NCBI RefSeq assembly: GCF_016785945.1
Contig: NZ_JAEMEF010000002.1
Location: forward strand, 248,001-312,000
From: Olleya sediminilitoris
Lineage (GTDB): Bacteria > Bacteroidota > Bacteroidia > Flavobacteriales > Flavobacteriaceae
DNA: 64,000 bases
Reading direction: 5' to 3'
Shown here: positions 8,757 through 17,712 of the stretch, in pieces
Position numbering within the stretch: position 1 is the first letter of the stretch
How the letters are laid out: each line of letters opens with the position of its first letter
Position numbers and translations under genes: made by a program
Notes under the pieces: generated by a model
The model's database searches: none
The model's input: the letters and a program-made list of their open reading frames with translations, nothing else
Told to the model about the DNA's origin: nothing

Positions 8757-9587
8757 TTATACTTCTAAATCTGTTAAAATATCTTGACTTACTAATTGTA
8801 AATGGTCTGGAAGTTTATTTTTACTTGATAATACAGCAAGATAACGGTCGTTATTGGTTGTAAATACTTGCTTAAAGATAGGTTTGTTGACTCCAAGCGA
8901 ATTTAAAATTTCTTTAAAAAAATCGTCATGATGCACTAAATCTTCACTTCCTAAGTGAAAAATTCCAGATTTATTCTGATTAATGATATAGTGTATTTGT
9001 TGGGTGACTTTACTATCAGTAGTCACATTCATTATTAAATTAGGAAAGACCTCAATGGGTTGTTTTTCTTTTAAAAAAAACTTTATTTCTTCTACTCTAG
9101 GTGAGTAGGCGCCAAATACCATTGGTAGTCTAATTATAGCATAATGTTGTTTTGGAAGACGCAACAACATGTTTTCTATTTTAATTTTAAAATGACCATA
9201 CATACTATGACTTAAGGTTTTGTCGTCTTCATAGCTTGGAAACTTGCTGTAAGCGTCAAATACATTTGCTGAAGACAAGAATATAAGTTTACTATCGTTG
9301 GCAACTAGATATTCGGTAATATGATGATGAGCTATAATTTGAGCCGAAAAGTTACCACGTAAGGCCGAAATAATTATGGTAGGTTTTACTATATCAAGGA
9401 TTTCAAAAATATCGTCTTCTTCTATATTATATTGAAAATAATGCTGGTTTTTACTAAACGCATAATTGTCCACAAAATAGGTTCCGTAGGTGTTAAAGTA
9501 GCCACAAAGCTCTTTATACAAAGCTTGTCCTAAAAAGCCACTAGCACCTAAAATTAGTATACGATGTTTGTTATTTATCCCTTTCAT
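8757..9587 (-). CDS. NAD-dependent epimerase/reductase, RmlD-like short-chain family
   Basis: The 276-residue protein begins with a Rossmann nucleotide-binding motif, GASGFLG at residues 14-20, after the strand RILIL. Later features are a YGHFKIKIE stretch (about residues 134-142), which places the catalytic Tyr and Lys in the order YxxxK, and an IIRLPMVFGAYSPR segment typical of extended short-chain dehydrogenases such as dTDP-4-dehydrorhamnose reductase. The substrate cannot be deduced, and no other sugar nucleotide genes are nearby. It lies 15 bases after glsA and 26 before the pterin dehydratase gene, so it is probably part of the same transcript. A housekeeping sugar-nucleotide role is inference. 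Confidence 0.8.
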   Translation of the reverse strand: MKGINNKHRILILGASGFLGQALYKELCGYFNTYGTYFVDNYAFSKNQHYFQYNIEEDDIFEILDIVKPTIIISALRGNFSAQIIAHHHITEYLVANDSKLIFLSSANVFDAYSKFPSYEDDKTLSHSMYGHFKIKIENMLLRLPKQHYAIIRLPMVFGAYSPRVEEIKFFLKEKQPIEVFPNLIMNVTTDSKVTQQIHYIINQNKSGIFHLGSEDLVHHDDFFKEILNSLGVNKPIFKQVFTTNNDRYLAVLSSKNKLPDHLQLVSQDILTDLEV

Positions 9588-9602
9588 TATAAAATATAAC
9601 GT

Positions 9603-10517
9603 TTAGAAAATGGATAAATTGGTTTGGGTAGTAAATTGCTCTAAAGCTTGCATGCCAATTAATGAGTTTCCTTTGGCATTTAAACCAGGAGCCCAAGTCG
9701 TTATAACATATTGATTAGGTAATAAGGCAACAATACCACCACCAACACCACTTTTACCAGGTAAACCAACCTCAAAAGCAAACTCACCAGACTCGTCATA
9801 AAAGCCACAAGTTAGCATGATTGCATTAATACGTTTGGCTTGACTGCTTGAAATGTGTTGTTTGTTATTAACACAACGTCCTTTATTAGCAAAGACATAA
9901 AAGGCTTTAGCAACCTGAGAACAAGTCATCTCTAAAGCACACTGATGAAAATAAAAATCCATAACAACATCTACATCGTTATTAAGATTACCAAAAGACT
10001 TTAATAAATTAGCAGCAGCTAGATTGTTAAAACCTGTTTCTTTTTCTGAAGCTGCAACTTTTAAATTATAGTCAATAGATTGGTCGTTAGCAATAGCTCT
10101 AACATACTGTAAAAACTCTTGTTTTGGGTTTTTAAACTGACTACATAATATGTCTGCAATTACAATTGCACCAGCATTTATTAACGGATTTCTAGGAATA
10201 CCGTTTTCTAGTTCTAATAAAGATAAATGGTTAAAGGGGTTTCCAGACGGTTCTACATCTACACGTTTCCAAATGTCATTATTTTCAAAAGCTATTGCTT
10301 TGGACAAGGATAATACTTTGGAAATACTTTGTATAGAAAAAGGCACTTCGGCATCACCAACACTGAAATTTTCACCATTCATGTGTTGTATAAAAATACC
10401 AAACTGATTAACATCTTGTTTGGATAACTCTGGAATATAAGAAGCAACAACACCCTTAACGACATTGTCTTTTAAGTTGTTATGGATGTTGTTTATAATT
10501 GTATTAAAATCTTGCAT
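9603..10517 (-). CDS. glsA: Glutaminase
   Basis: The enzyme hydrolyses glutamine to glutamate and ammonia. The 304-residue length is normal for bacterial glutaminases, which have a serine beta-lactamase-like fold. The catalytic Ser-x-x-Lys is visible as S64-I-S-K67 in the stretch PFSIQSISKV. Other family signatures are EPSGNPFNHLSLLE, NPLINAGAI and GLPGKSGVGGGIVA. No signal peptide is present, so it acts in the cytosol. It begins 7 bases after the gcvT stop and is followed 15 bases later by the epimerase-like gene, so translation is probably coupled to gcvT. Confidence 0.95.
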   Translation of the reverse strand: MQDFNTIINNIHNNLKDNVVKGVVASYIPELSKQDVNQFGIFIQHMNGENFSVGDAEVPFSIQSISKVLSLSKAIAFENNDIWKRVDVEPSGNPFNHLSLLELENGIPRNPLINAGAIVIADILCSQFKNPKQEFLQYVRAIANDQSIDYNLKVAASEKETGFNNLAAANLLKSFGNLNNDVDVVMDFYFHQCALEMTCSQVAKAFYVFANKGRCVNNKQHISSSQAKRINAIMLTCGFYDESGEFAFEVGLPGKSGVGGGIVALLPNQYVITTWAPGLNAKGNSLIGMQALEQFTTQTNLSIF

Positions 10518-10524
10518 ATAGTAT

Positions 10525-11595
10525 TTACGCCTTGTAAAACGGAAGTTTTACAACAGTTGCAGCAACTGCTTTTTTACGTATTTGAATATTAATTTTACTG
10601 TTTACATCTGCAAATACCGTTGGCACATAACCAAGACCAATCCCTTTACCTAACATTGGCGACATAGTACCAGAGGTTACAACACCAATAGTTTTACCTT
10701 GACCATCAACAATATCATAACCTTGTCTAGGTATACCACGTTCGTCAAGCTCAAAAGCGACTAATTTACGATCTACACCTTTACGTTTTTGAGCTTCTAA
10801 AGCTTCACTATTAGTAAAGGTTTTAGTAAATTTTGTTACCCAACCTAAACCAGCTTCAATAGGTGATGTTGTATCATCAATGTCATTTCCGTAAAGGCAA
10901 TAACCCATTTCTAAACGTAGCGTATCTCTAGCAGCTAATCCAATTGGTTTAGCACCAGCTTCAGTAACTTTGTCCCAAATTTGTTTGACTTCGTCATTTT
11001 TGCAATAAATCTCAAAACCACCACTTCCAGTATATCCAGTTGCAGAAATAATTACATTGTCAATACCAGCAAAATCACCAACTTTGAAGTTGTAAAATTT
11101 AATTTCTGATAAATCATGACTAGATAAAGCCTGCATTTTTTCAACTGCATTTGGACCTTGAATTGCTAATAACGAGTAGTCTTCAGACAAATCACGCATA
11201 TCTGCACCAACTGTGTTTTTAGAGCTAATCCAGTTCCAGTCTTTTTCAATATTACTAGCATTAACCACTAATAAATACTGTTCTTCTTTTAATTTATAAA
11301 TAATTAAATCGTCAACAATTCCGCCATCATCATTTGGTAAACAAGCATATTGTGCTTTACCTATAGTTAACTTAGACGCATCATTACTACTTACACTTTG
11401 TATTAAATCTAAAGCCTTAGGACCAGAAATTAAAAATTCTCCCATATGTGATACATCAAACACACCACAGTCTTTTCTAACTGCTTCATGTTCTATATTT
11501 ACACCATCATATTGTACAGGCATATTGTAACCTGCAAAAGGGACCATTTTTGCACCAAGTGCTTCGTGTGTTGCTGTTAAAGCTGTGTTTTTCAT
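10525..11595 (-). CDS. gcvT: Aminomethyltransferase (glycine cleavage system T protein)
   Basis: GcvT transfers the one-carbon unit from the aminomethyl-lipoyl H protein to tetrahydrofolate, releasing ammonia. From the ATG at 11595 ([20 protein letters not shown]) the product has 356 residues, matching the family. The frame can be read 18 codons further upstream, but that extension runs through the leader element at 11611-11628 and is not chosen. Conserved segments include [24 protein letters not shown] and [16 protein letters not shown]. The other glycine cleavage genes are not in the window. gcvT heads a five-gene operon and is preceded by a promoter/leader cassette that is duplicated at 14222-14274. 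Confidence 0.95.
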   Translation of the reverse strand: MKNTALTATHEALGAKMVPFAGYNMPVQYDGVNIEHEAVRKDCGVFDVSHMGEFLISGPKALDLIQSVSSNDASKLTIGKAQYACLPNDDGGIVDDLIIYKLKEEQYLLVVNASNIEKDWNWISSKNTVGADMRDLSEDYSLLAIQGPNAVEKMQALSSHDLSEIKFYNFKVGDFAGIDNVIISATGYTGSGGFEIYCKNDEVKQIWDKVTEAGAKPIGLAARDTLRLEMGYCLYGNDIDDTTSPIEAGLGWVTKFTKTFTNSEALEAQKRKGVDRKLVAFELDERGIPRQGYDIVDGQGKTIGVVTSGTMSPMLGKGIGLGYVPTVFADVNSKINIQIRKKAVAATVVKLPFYKA

Positions 11596-11610
11596 GAAAT
11601 ATATTTTTGT

Positions 11611-11664
11611 TTTACCGTCAAGCGGAAATTTTAAAACCTTGTCTAACAAAAGTATTGAAAATTA
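11611..11664 (-). repeat. Promoter/leader cassette, copy A (upstream of gcvT)
   Basis: Two blocks, 11611-11628 (18 bases) and 11641-11664 (24 bases), occur again identically at 14222-14239 and 14251-14274, with a spacer of different sequence and one base shorter. On the minus strand the outer block contains TACTTTTG (11647-11654), a match to the -7 consensus TAnnTTTG. The inner block, TTTCCGCTTGACGGTAAA, can fold into a CCG/CGG hairpin in the mRNA leader. The leader before gcvT would be about 50 bases. Confidence 0.65.
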
Positions 11665-11861
11665 TTGATTTGGTTTTTACGTTTTCAGGTAATATCAAGT
11701 TAAAATTTAGGATTCTGTTAGAATGCTTTTGTAGCAAAAAAATGAAAGTAACATATTATACAATGTTAAGTGTTACAAATCTTAGTCATTTAATGCCATA
11801 AACAAAATTACCTAGTATAAATATTTATACTAGGTAATTTTATATTAGATAATTGGAGTAT

Positions 11862-12767
11862 TTAAATCTCAAATACTTCTAATTGCTTATCAAGAAGTCT
11901 TTTGACGTATAATATATCATTATAGATTATTAATTGACTGTAACCAGTTGTATTGTTGTTGTTGGATTGAATAATTTTAGGAGATTCTGTTGGTGTATTT
12001 AAATCAAAACTATACAAATTAGTACTACCTATTTGACTGTAGTAAATCTTATCTTCATGGATATCAAACCCTAAAATATAACCTTCATTGCCTATAGCAT
12101 CTTCAATATCTTCTGCAGTGTAAACAATTGACGAGCCTTGAGAAGGTGAATTTAAATCTATTCTATGAACTTTGTTTTCTGAAGAAAAATATAAGAAGTT
12201 ATCTATAACTTTACCGTTTTTAGGAATCACAAATTCGTCAGTAGCGACTAAATTATCAGTGCCAGAAGTATTAAACTGATAAAAATTATTTATTGGTGAC
12301 AATCCATTTGGACTAGATACATAATATAAGTTAGTATGGTTTTTTATTAGTAAGGATCTAGGAGTATCAATAACAGGTGTTACTTGCGTACCTCCTGCAA
12401 TATTATTGACGTCAAGTTGTTTTATACTAGAAAATGCAGGCCAATAAGTCTGATAATATAACTGATTATTAATTACTTTTAAGGTTACAGGTGCTTCATC
12501 ATCTTCTATAATTAATTCAGCGGTAGCATTATCATCTTCAAGATTAATGCGGTATATGTTATATTGATAATCAAAATACAAATATCCATTATCAATATCA
12601 AAAGATTCAATTTCAGAAACATAATCAATAGAGCTAGAAAAGTCCATTGTTTTAATATATGTTGGTTCTGAAGATTCTTCAATAACCACAGGTGTGGAGA
12701 TGTTGTCATCAACTGCACCTGTAGTGATGTTGTTATCAAACTTTTCATTAGAACAGTTAAAGCACAA
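11862..12767 (-). CDS. Hypothetical surface lipoprotein, propeller-like, with a disrupted N-terminus
   Basis: The open frame starts with a TTG giving M-C-F-N-C-S-N-E-K, directly after an in-frame stop, so it has no complete signal peptide. The body (about 300 residues) is built from repeated strand motifs such as NGYLYFDYQYNIYRIN, NNQLYYQT, NFLYFSSENKVHRIDL and EDKIYYSQIGSTNLYSFDL, which suggest a beta-propeller. An ATG at 12807 in another frame encodes MKHSSIILIQNIIIVL, a good lipoprotein signal, and joining it to NCSNEK by a small frameshift would restore a lipobox cysteine. The gene is therefore either frameshifted in this genome, affected by a sequence error, or started unusually. Function is unknown. 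Confidence 0.6.
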   Translation of the reverse strand: MCFNCSNEKFDNNITTGAVDDNISTPVVIEESSEPTYIKTMDFSSSIDYVSEIESFDIDNGYLYFDYQYNIYRINLEDDNATAELIIEDDEAPVTLKVINNQLYYQTYWPAFSSIKQLDVNNIAGGTQVTPVIDTPRSLLIKNHTNLYYVSSPNGLSPINNFYQFNTSGTDNLVATDEFVIPKNGKVIDNFLYFSSENKVHRIDLNSPSQGSSIVYTAEDIEDAIGNEGYILGFDIHEDKIYYSQIGSTNLYSFDLNTPTESPKIIQSNNNNTTGYSQLIIYNDILYVKRLLDKQLEVFEI

Positions 12768-13064
12768 TAATAATGTTTTGAATTAGGATAATACTTGAGT
12801 GTTTCATTTAATATTTTAATATGGTTAGTGTTCAACATCAAGTATACAAGAGGTCTTTAAAATAAGTATATTATTGATGTTTTACACAAACAAATGTAAT
12901 ATTCAGTTTCACCTGTTTTTATTTATTACTGTTAATTAAATATCAATTAACATTAATTAACATTAATATCAAAAGTATAAACAAAAGTGATGTTCTTCTA
13001 TTTAAAGTATTACTTACTGTTAAGTTTAAAGTAAGACAAATAATATGTTTTTTTGCTATAACGT

Positions 13065-14195
13065 TTACTCCCAAGTATTACTCTTGACTAAAGTTAGCCA
13101 ATCCATGACTTGATTACTTAAGGTTTCTAGTTTAGCAACATAATTAGGGTTAGGTTTATACCAACTTTGTGTTAAGTAGTAATCTTGAATCACTTTTGTT
13201 TTAAAAACATAACCTTTAATAGCGAAGGGTAAATTTCTTAATATTTTGTATGAATCCTCATCAATGGATTTTGTACACGTTTTATTATCTTCTTTATAAA
13301 ATATAATATCATGTGGCAAATTATGTTTAGTGTAATCAAATACATCATAATAGTCTTTCATGTACGTAGCGCTAGAGTAGAGGCTTAATTCGCCTTTAGG
13401 CTTAAAGTTTTTCTTTTTAAAACTAATTATGCCACTATTGGTAATAAACTTTGTGTCTTTTGCTTTACTGTATTCATTTACATGATTAAATACTCTACCA
13501 TCCTCAATACTCCATTCTTTTTTATCTTCAAAAAAAGTATTAGAAATATTAAAATCTTGGTTATTTCCCATATCAATATTAAGAGTAAAGTCATCTATCT
13601 GATTATTTCCCCATCTATTGGCAGCAGTTAAAATATAATCAAAACTATATCTTTCTAAGACTGATCCTGACATATTAAAACGGTAGGTATGTTTGATGGT
13701 ATTTATACCAGGTTTAAAATTAGCATTAAAATAATATACGTAGTAAAACTCTGGGCTATTGCTATTAAAGTCCTCTCCAATAACTTCTGCTTCAGTTTTT
13801 GCATCAATTGCACCATTAATGTAATAATTATTAGTGTTTACCATAGCGGTTTTATGTTTCAAAAACTGATTATTCATTATCACATCAAAATTTGATATGT
13901 ATGGATGTGCGCCATTTTTAGGATAGCCATTAACATCTCCAAAAGGTGAAGGAGCTTCAAAACCCACTAAAATAGTTTTGTTTTTACCTGAATTAAAAAA
14001 AGTGTAATCCACAGTAACATATACATAAGTTTCTCCATCTACAACTTTTCTAACAAGTGTTAAAACCTCTTTAGTAACTGTAACATCAGTCTCGTTAATA
14101 GGTATTAATTGGTTTCCGGAAGCGTAATAAGCTCCATCATTTGCAAAGCAGTTAAATCCAAAAAGGAATAGGAGTAAACCCAATTTAAAATTCAT
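13065..14195 (-). CDS. Secreted protein with a C-terminal YARHG domain
   Basis: The 376-residue product has a signal peptide (MNFKLGLLLFLFGFNCFA) and is exported. The N-terminal two thirds are rich in beta strands and aromatic residues, with a FNSGKNKTILVGFEAPSPFGD segment that resembles DUF4424-like proteins; this is recalled, not searched. The C-terminus (about residues 300-355) fits the YARHG domain: an LRNLPFAIKGYVFKTK stretch followed by YYLTQSWYKPNPNY. YARHG domains occur in extracellular proteins and are thought to be peptidoglycan- or surface-associated, with no enzyme activity established. The gene is monocistronic and uses the same promoter/leader cassette as gcvT. Confidence 0.72.
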   Translation of the reverse strand: MNFKLGLLLFLFGFNCFANDGAYYASGNQLIPINETDVTVTKEVLTLVRKVVDGETYVYVTVDYTFFNSGKNKTILVGFEAPSPFGDVNGYPKNGAHPYISNFDVIMNNQFLKHKTAMVNTNNYYINGAIDAKTEAEVIGEDFNSNSPEFYYVYYFNANFKPGINTIKHTYRFNMSGSVLERYSFDYILTAANRWGNNQIDDFTLNIDMGNNQDFNISNTFFEDKKEWSIEDGRVFNHVNEYSKAKDTKFITNSGIISFKKKNFKPKGELSLYSSATYMKDYYDVFDYTKHNLPHDIIFYKEDNKTCTKSIDEDSYKILRNLPFAIKGYVFKTKVIQDYYLTQSWYKPNPNYVAKLETLSNQVMDWLTLVKSNTWE

Positions 14196-14221
14196 TATAT
14201 ACTATTTAAAAGTTTTATGTT

Positions 14222-14274
14222 TTTACCGTCAAGCGGAAAATAAGCCTGTGGTCTAACAAAAGTATTGAAAATTA
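14222..14274 (-). repeat. Promoter/leader cassette, copy B (upstream of the YARHG gene)
   Basis: This is the second copy of the element at 11611-11664: 18 identical bases (14222-14239) and 24 identical bases (14251-14274). The minus strand carries TACTTTTG at 14257-14264 and a TTG 16 bases further upstream. The leader to the gene at 14195 would be about 58 bases. Confidence 0.65.
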
Positions 14275-14338
14275 AATTGCCAATTTAAAGTATAACAGCT
14301 TATATATAGCTTTAAGTTTTCAGCTGAAGCTTATTGCT

Positions 14339-15259
14339 TTAATTTAAAATATACATTAATGAAAATACAGATATAAAAATCCATAAACTAACTGCTAAAA
14401 GTACAGGTTTACTTCCCAAAGCTTTTAAGTCCTTGATGTATAAAGTAGATCCAACAACAAATAATGTTAATACCAAAAGACGTTTGGCAATTGTAACAAT
14501 GCTTAAAGTTATGTTTTGAGGTAATAGTTGGTAGCTATTAATAATTATAGCAATTATAAAAAGAATAATAAAGTATGGTATTTTTATTTTTTCGCCTTTA
14601 GTTTTAAAATAAAACATCGTGAAAATAGATAACGGAATAATCCACAATGTTCTAGATAATTTAACTGTAGTTGCAATTTTTAAAGCTTGATCTCCGTAAG
14701 TTAATGCAGCTCCAACAACAGAGCTGGTGTCATGAATAGCTATAGCACACCATAATCCAAATTGCTCTTGAGTAAGGTTGAAAGCATGACCTAAGGCAGG
14801 AAATACAAATAAGGCAAACGAATTTAATAAAAACACAATCCCTAAAGCAATACTAATAACACTACTTTTTGCTTTAATAATTGGTGAAATTGCAGCAATT
14901 GCACTACCACCACAAATAGCAGTTCCAGAGGTAATTAAATGTCCTAATTTTAAATCCATTTTTAAAGCTTTAGCTAATAAAACACCAAAGGTTACTGTTA
15001 ATACAATAGAAAACACTGTTAATCCAAATCCTTGTTTTGTGGTTTGTAATGTGTCTTTAAAAAGCATACCAAAACCTAATCCAATAATTGATAACTTAAG
15101 TAAATAGCTAATAACTTTATGACTGTAAGTTTTAAAAGGGTTATCAAAAAGTAATGTAAATCCAAATCCTAACAACAATGCTGAAGTACTATTTATGTAA
15201 CCCAAAGCAATAGTTATTACAATAACAAGGTATAAGATTTTAGATAGTTTAGATTTCAT
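14339..15259 (-). CDS. YeiH-type putative sulfate exporter family membrane protein (UPF0324)
   Basis: The 306-residue protein is almost entirely hydrophobic, with about ten membrane segments. Conserved motifs of the family are GLGFGM (near residue 61), TSGTAICGGSAIAAISP (near residue 110) and AIHDTSSVVGAALTYG (near residue 172). The family is annotated as putative sulfate exporters, but transport of sulfate has not been firmly shown. A LysR regulator gene lies 75 bases upstream on the same strand. In enterobacteria the homologous yeiH is next to the LysR gene yeiE, so the association is conserved although the orientation differs. The LysR protein probably regulates it. Confidence 0.88.
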   Translation of the reverse strand: MKSKLSKILYLVIVITIALGYINSTSALLLGFGFTLLFDNPFKTYSHKVISYLLKLSIIGLGFGMLFKDTLQTTKQGFGLTVFSIVLTVTFGVLLAKALKMDLKLGHLITSGTAICGGSAIAAISPIIKAKSSVISIALGIVFLLNSFALFVFPALGHAFNLTQEQFGLWCAIAIHDTSSVVGAALTYGDQALKIATTVKLSRTLWIIPLSIFTMFYFKTKGEKIKIPYFIILFIIAIIINSYQLLPQNITLSIVTIAKRLLVLTLFVVGSTLYIKDLKALGSKPVLLAVSLWIFISVFSLMYILN

Positions 15260-15334
15260 ATTACAAAATTAATGCAATACAAAAGTAAACTTAACAAATA
15301 ACTAATTAGAGTATTAATTTGTTATTTAGTATAA

Positions 15335-16219
15335 CTATAGGTTATAGTTGTTTGTGATAAAAGTCTCAAAATAATCAAGCATATTAGATTGAAAACCAGT
15401 GCGTTTAACAAAGTAAAACCATCTTTGGATGGATAGGTTTTTTATGTCAATAATTTTTAATTGATTGTTTACTAAGTCCTTACTTACTGAATGTATTGAT
15501 AATAAAGCATAATGATCAGAATGGTACAAGTAGTTTTTAATAGACTCTGTACTATTTAGTGTTACAACTGTGTTTAAGGATTTAATATTATTTTTTAATA
15601 AAAACTGATCTATAATATCCTTAGTTCCAGATCCGTTTTCACGAACTATCATTGGTAGACTTTGTAAAGTTTGTGTGTCAATGCTTCCATTTTTAAAAGC
15701 AGGATTATTACTACTTGTAACCAATACAATTTCGTCTTTAATAAACTTATCATAATGTAGTTTAGGGTTGGTTTTAGTACCTTCGGTTATACCAAAATCT
15801 AGATCTTCGTTTAAAATTAAGTCTTCAATAGTCTCAGAGTTATTACTAATTATTTCAAATTTAGTTTTTGGATATTGTTGTCTGAATTTTGAAATAACTT
15901 TAGGTATAATGTAATTAGATACTGTAGTGCTAACACCAAAGCTAAAGTGTTCAGGGAAAGTATCGTTTTTATGTAAAAACTGAGTGTCCATTTGATTATA
16001 AACGGCTAATATTTTATTAACATATAACAAAAAAGATTGACCCTCTGTGGTTAACTCAATCGAGTTTCGTTTTCTTACAAAAAAGGTTGTTTTATATTCT
16101 TCTTCAAGATTTCTAATAGATTTTGAAACTGCAGGTTGCGATATAAACAATTGTTCAGCAGCCTTAGTAAAACTTAAAGTTTTAGCTACAATCTTAAATA
16201 TGTGTAATTTAGTTTTCAT
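15335..16219 (-). CDS. LysR family transcriptional regulator
   Basis: The 294-residue protein has the LysR layout. The N-terminal winged helix-turn-helix covers residues 1-60, with FTKAAEQLFISQPAVSKSIRNLEEE. The periplasmic-binding-like effector domain covers about residues 90-290. It is of CysB/YeiE-like length. Its closeness to a YeiH-type transporter gene 75 bases downstream, on the same strand, suggests that it controls that transporter in response to a small molecule. The divergent oxidoreductase gene begins 176 bases away, and a 5-bp inverted repeat ACCAA-N10-TTGGT at 16347-16366 just ahead of it could be a LysR site. Effector and target remain inference. Confidence 0.92.
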   Translation of the reverse strand: MKTKLHIFKIVAKTLSFTKAAEQLFISQPAVSKSIRNLEEEYKTTFFVRKRNSIELTTEGQSFLLYVNKILAVYNQMDTQFLHKNDTFPEHFSFGVSTTVSNYIIPKVISKFRQQYPKTKFEIISNNSETIEDLILNEDLDFGITEGTKTNPKLHYDKFIKDEIVLVTSSNNPAFKNGSIDTQTLQSLPMIVRENGSGTKDIIDQFLLKNNIKSLNTVVTLNSTESIKNYLYHSDHYALLSIHSVSKDLVNNQLKIIDIKNLSIQRWFYFVKRTGFQSNMLDYFETFITNNYNL

Positions 16220-16395
16220 GTACTGATAATTGAAGTCACAATATACAAAGCTTACTAGTAGTTTAGCTTTAATTTATAGCATAGAAATGTTAAAAATATT
16301 AGTAAACATGGTGTTTTTGCCTTGCTTTATACTAAACTATAGTTAAACCAAGTGTTATAATTTGGTGTTATCTAATGTGTTGATTAACTTGAAGT

Positions 16396-17043
16396 ATGGA
16401 AAATATATTAGTAGCAGGTGCCAACGGTACCACAGGAAAAAAAATAGTAAATCTTTTAAATCAATCTCAATATTTTAACCCAATTGCAATGGTTAGAAAA
16501 GAAGAGCAAAAAGCTTTTTTTGAGGCCAAGCAAATAGATACTGTTTTAGGTGATTTAGAAGACGATATATCTCATGTATTTAATAATAAAACTATAGATA
16601 AGGTTTTGTTTGCAGCAGGATCTGGAGGAAAAAATGTAGTTGAAGTTGATCAAGAAGGCGCAAAACGTATGGTTGATGCATCTAAAAAGAATAACATTAA
16701 AAAGTTTGTGATGCTAAGTTCAATGGGAGCAGACCAACCTGAAAAAGCTGAGCAATTACAAGACTATTTAAAAGCTAAACATAATGCAGATGAGTATTTA
16801 AAATCCTCTGGATTAAACTATAGTATTGTTAGACCTGGATCTTTAACTAATGGAGAGTTAACCAATAAGATACAGCTAGATCAAAAATTAGATACACAAG
16901 GCGAAATTAGTAGAAATGATGTTGCACAAACTTTAGTTAGTACATTAAATGATGATGTTGCCAATCAAGTAACTTTTGAAATTTTAAAAGGTGAGACCTT
17001 AATTGGTGAAGCTTTAGATAAAGTATCTGCAGTTAATGCATAA
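16396..17043 (+). CDS. NAD(P)-binding SDR-family oxidoreductase, NmrA/YwnB-like
   Basis: The 215-residue protein is an atypical short-chain dehydrogenase. The nucleotide-binding loop is GANGTTG at residues 8-14, after the strand MENILVA. The central segment FVMLSSMGADQPEKAEQLQDY and the SIVRPGSLTNGELT stretch match NAD(P)H-binding proteins of the YwnB/NmrA-like group. The usual YxxxK catalytic pair is replaced by YLKAKHNADEYL, so it may act as a redox sensor or reductase of unclear substrate. It is monocistronic, divergent from the LysR gene and closed by an intrinsic terminator. Confidence 0.85.
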   Translation: MENILVAGANGTTGKKIVNLLNQSQYFNPIAMVRKEEQKAFFEAKQIDTVLGDLEDDISHVFNNKTIDKVLFAAGSGGKNVVEVDQEGAKRMVDASKKNNIKKFVMLSSMGADQPEKAEQLQDYLKAKHNADEYLKSSGLNYSIVRPGSLTNGELTNKIQLDQKLDTQGEISRNDVAQTLVSTLNDDVANQVTFEILKGETLIGEALDKVSAVNA

Positions 17044-17070
17044 GATTAATTTTACTATTAATTTTGAATA

Positions 17071-17100
17071 AAAAAAAGCTACCATTTGGTAGCTTTTTTT
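17071..17100 (+). terminator. Intrinsic terminator after the SDR gene
   Basis: A stem AAAAAGCTACCA/TGGTAGCTTTTT with a 2-base loop is followed by T residues. It starts 28 bases after the stop codon. Confidence 0.85.
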
Positions 17101-17190
17101 ATGGATTTTTATCTGTATATATGGCTTTTAAGTAGTTGTTTTAAATTCATAAAATTGTTCAAATTCTGATTTTTTTTTGAACTATTAATC

Positions 17191-17712
17191 TTATAAAGTT
17201 TCTATAACTTTAATTCTTATGCCAATAAAACAATCGTCCTCACATTGATTATTTTCATAACCACAAGTCGAAATCATTCCATTATTTTCAGTTTCAAAGT
17301 AAGTTGTCGTATTACTTCTTTCAATTAGCCAATCATTTTGAGCTTTATCATAAACTTCATCTAATGTAATTGGTTCAGCTCCGTTTTCGTGAGAACCTAT
17401 TTCAGAACCTGTTTCTGTCCATTGGATTTCGTCTGGCTGAATGTCAGTTGATATGCCATCTGTAACCGTGTATTCAAAATCTCTTTGAGTTACAATTCCA
17501 TTTTCAACGATTATAGTAGTTTCCCAAACGAATCCTACCCACGAACCAAGTGTTACAATGTATTTGTATGAGTTGTTAGAACTTTCTTTGAAATTTAACC
17601 AAGTTTTTTGACTGATTTCAAATTTGTCTTGGTATTCTAAATCATCTGAATCACAAGAGTTGAATATACTCCCGATTAATAATAGAATAATTAAATAAGC
17701 TTTATTTTTCAT
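17191..17712 (-). CDS. Hypothetical lipoprotein, possibly DUF6174-like
   Basis: The 173-residue product has a lipoprotein signal peptide, MKNKAYLIILLLIGSIFNSC, with the lipobox cysteine at residue 20 followed by DSDD. Aspartates at these positions are common in Bacteroidota lipoproteins. The mature part is acidic and has the order W-x-NFKESSNNSYKYIVT, then VENGIVTQRDFEYTV, then a TLDEVYDKAQNDW helix. This order recalls the DUF6174 family, but it is a weak match. Two cysteine pairs near the end (CGYENNQCEDDC) could form disulfides. It has no obvious operon partner. Function unknown. Confidence 0.65.
   Translation of the reverse strand: MKNKAYLIILLLIGSIFNSCDSDDLEYQDKFEISQKTWLNFKESSNNSYKYIVTLGSWVGFVWETTIIVENGIVTQRDFEYTVTDGISTDIQPDEIQWTETGSEIGSHENGAEPITLDEVYDKAQNDWLIERSNTTTYFETENNGMISTCGYENNQCEDDCFIGIRIKVIETL

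Noticed and set aside
11596-11649. 18-codon N-terminal extension of gcvT
   Set aside because: It runs through the duplicated leader cassette and is not similar to Gcv[14 protein letters not shown] is the normal start.
12512-12841. 109-codon minus-strand frame starting near 12841
   Set aside because: It overlaps the start of the propeller-like gene in another frame and has no protein-like features beyond a short run; likely a shadow.
16347-16366. ACCAA-N10-TTGGT as a LysR operator
   Set aside because: The arms are only 5 bp and no second copy is seen near the LysR or transporter genes, so it is mentioned only as a possibility.
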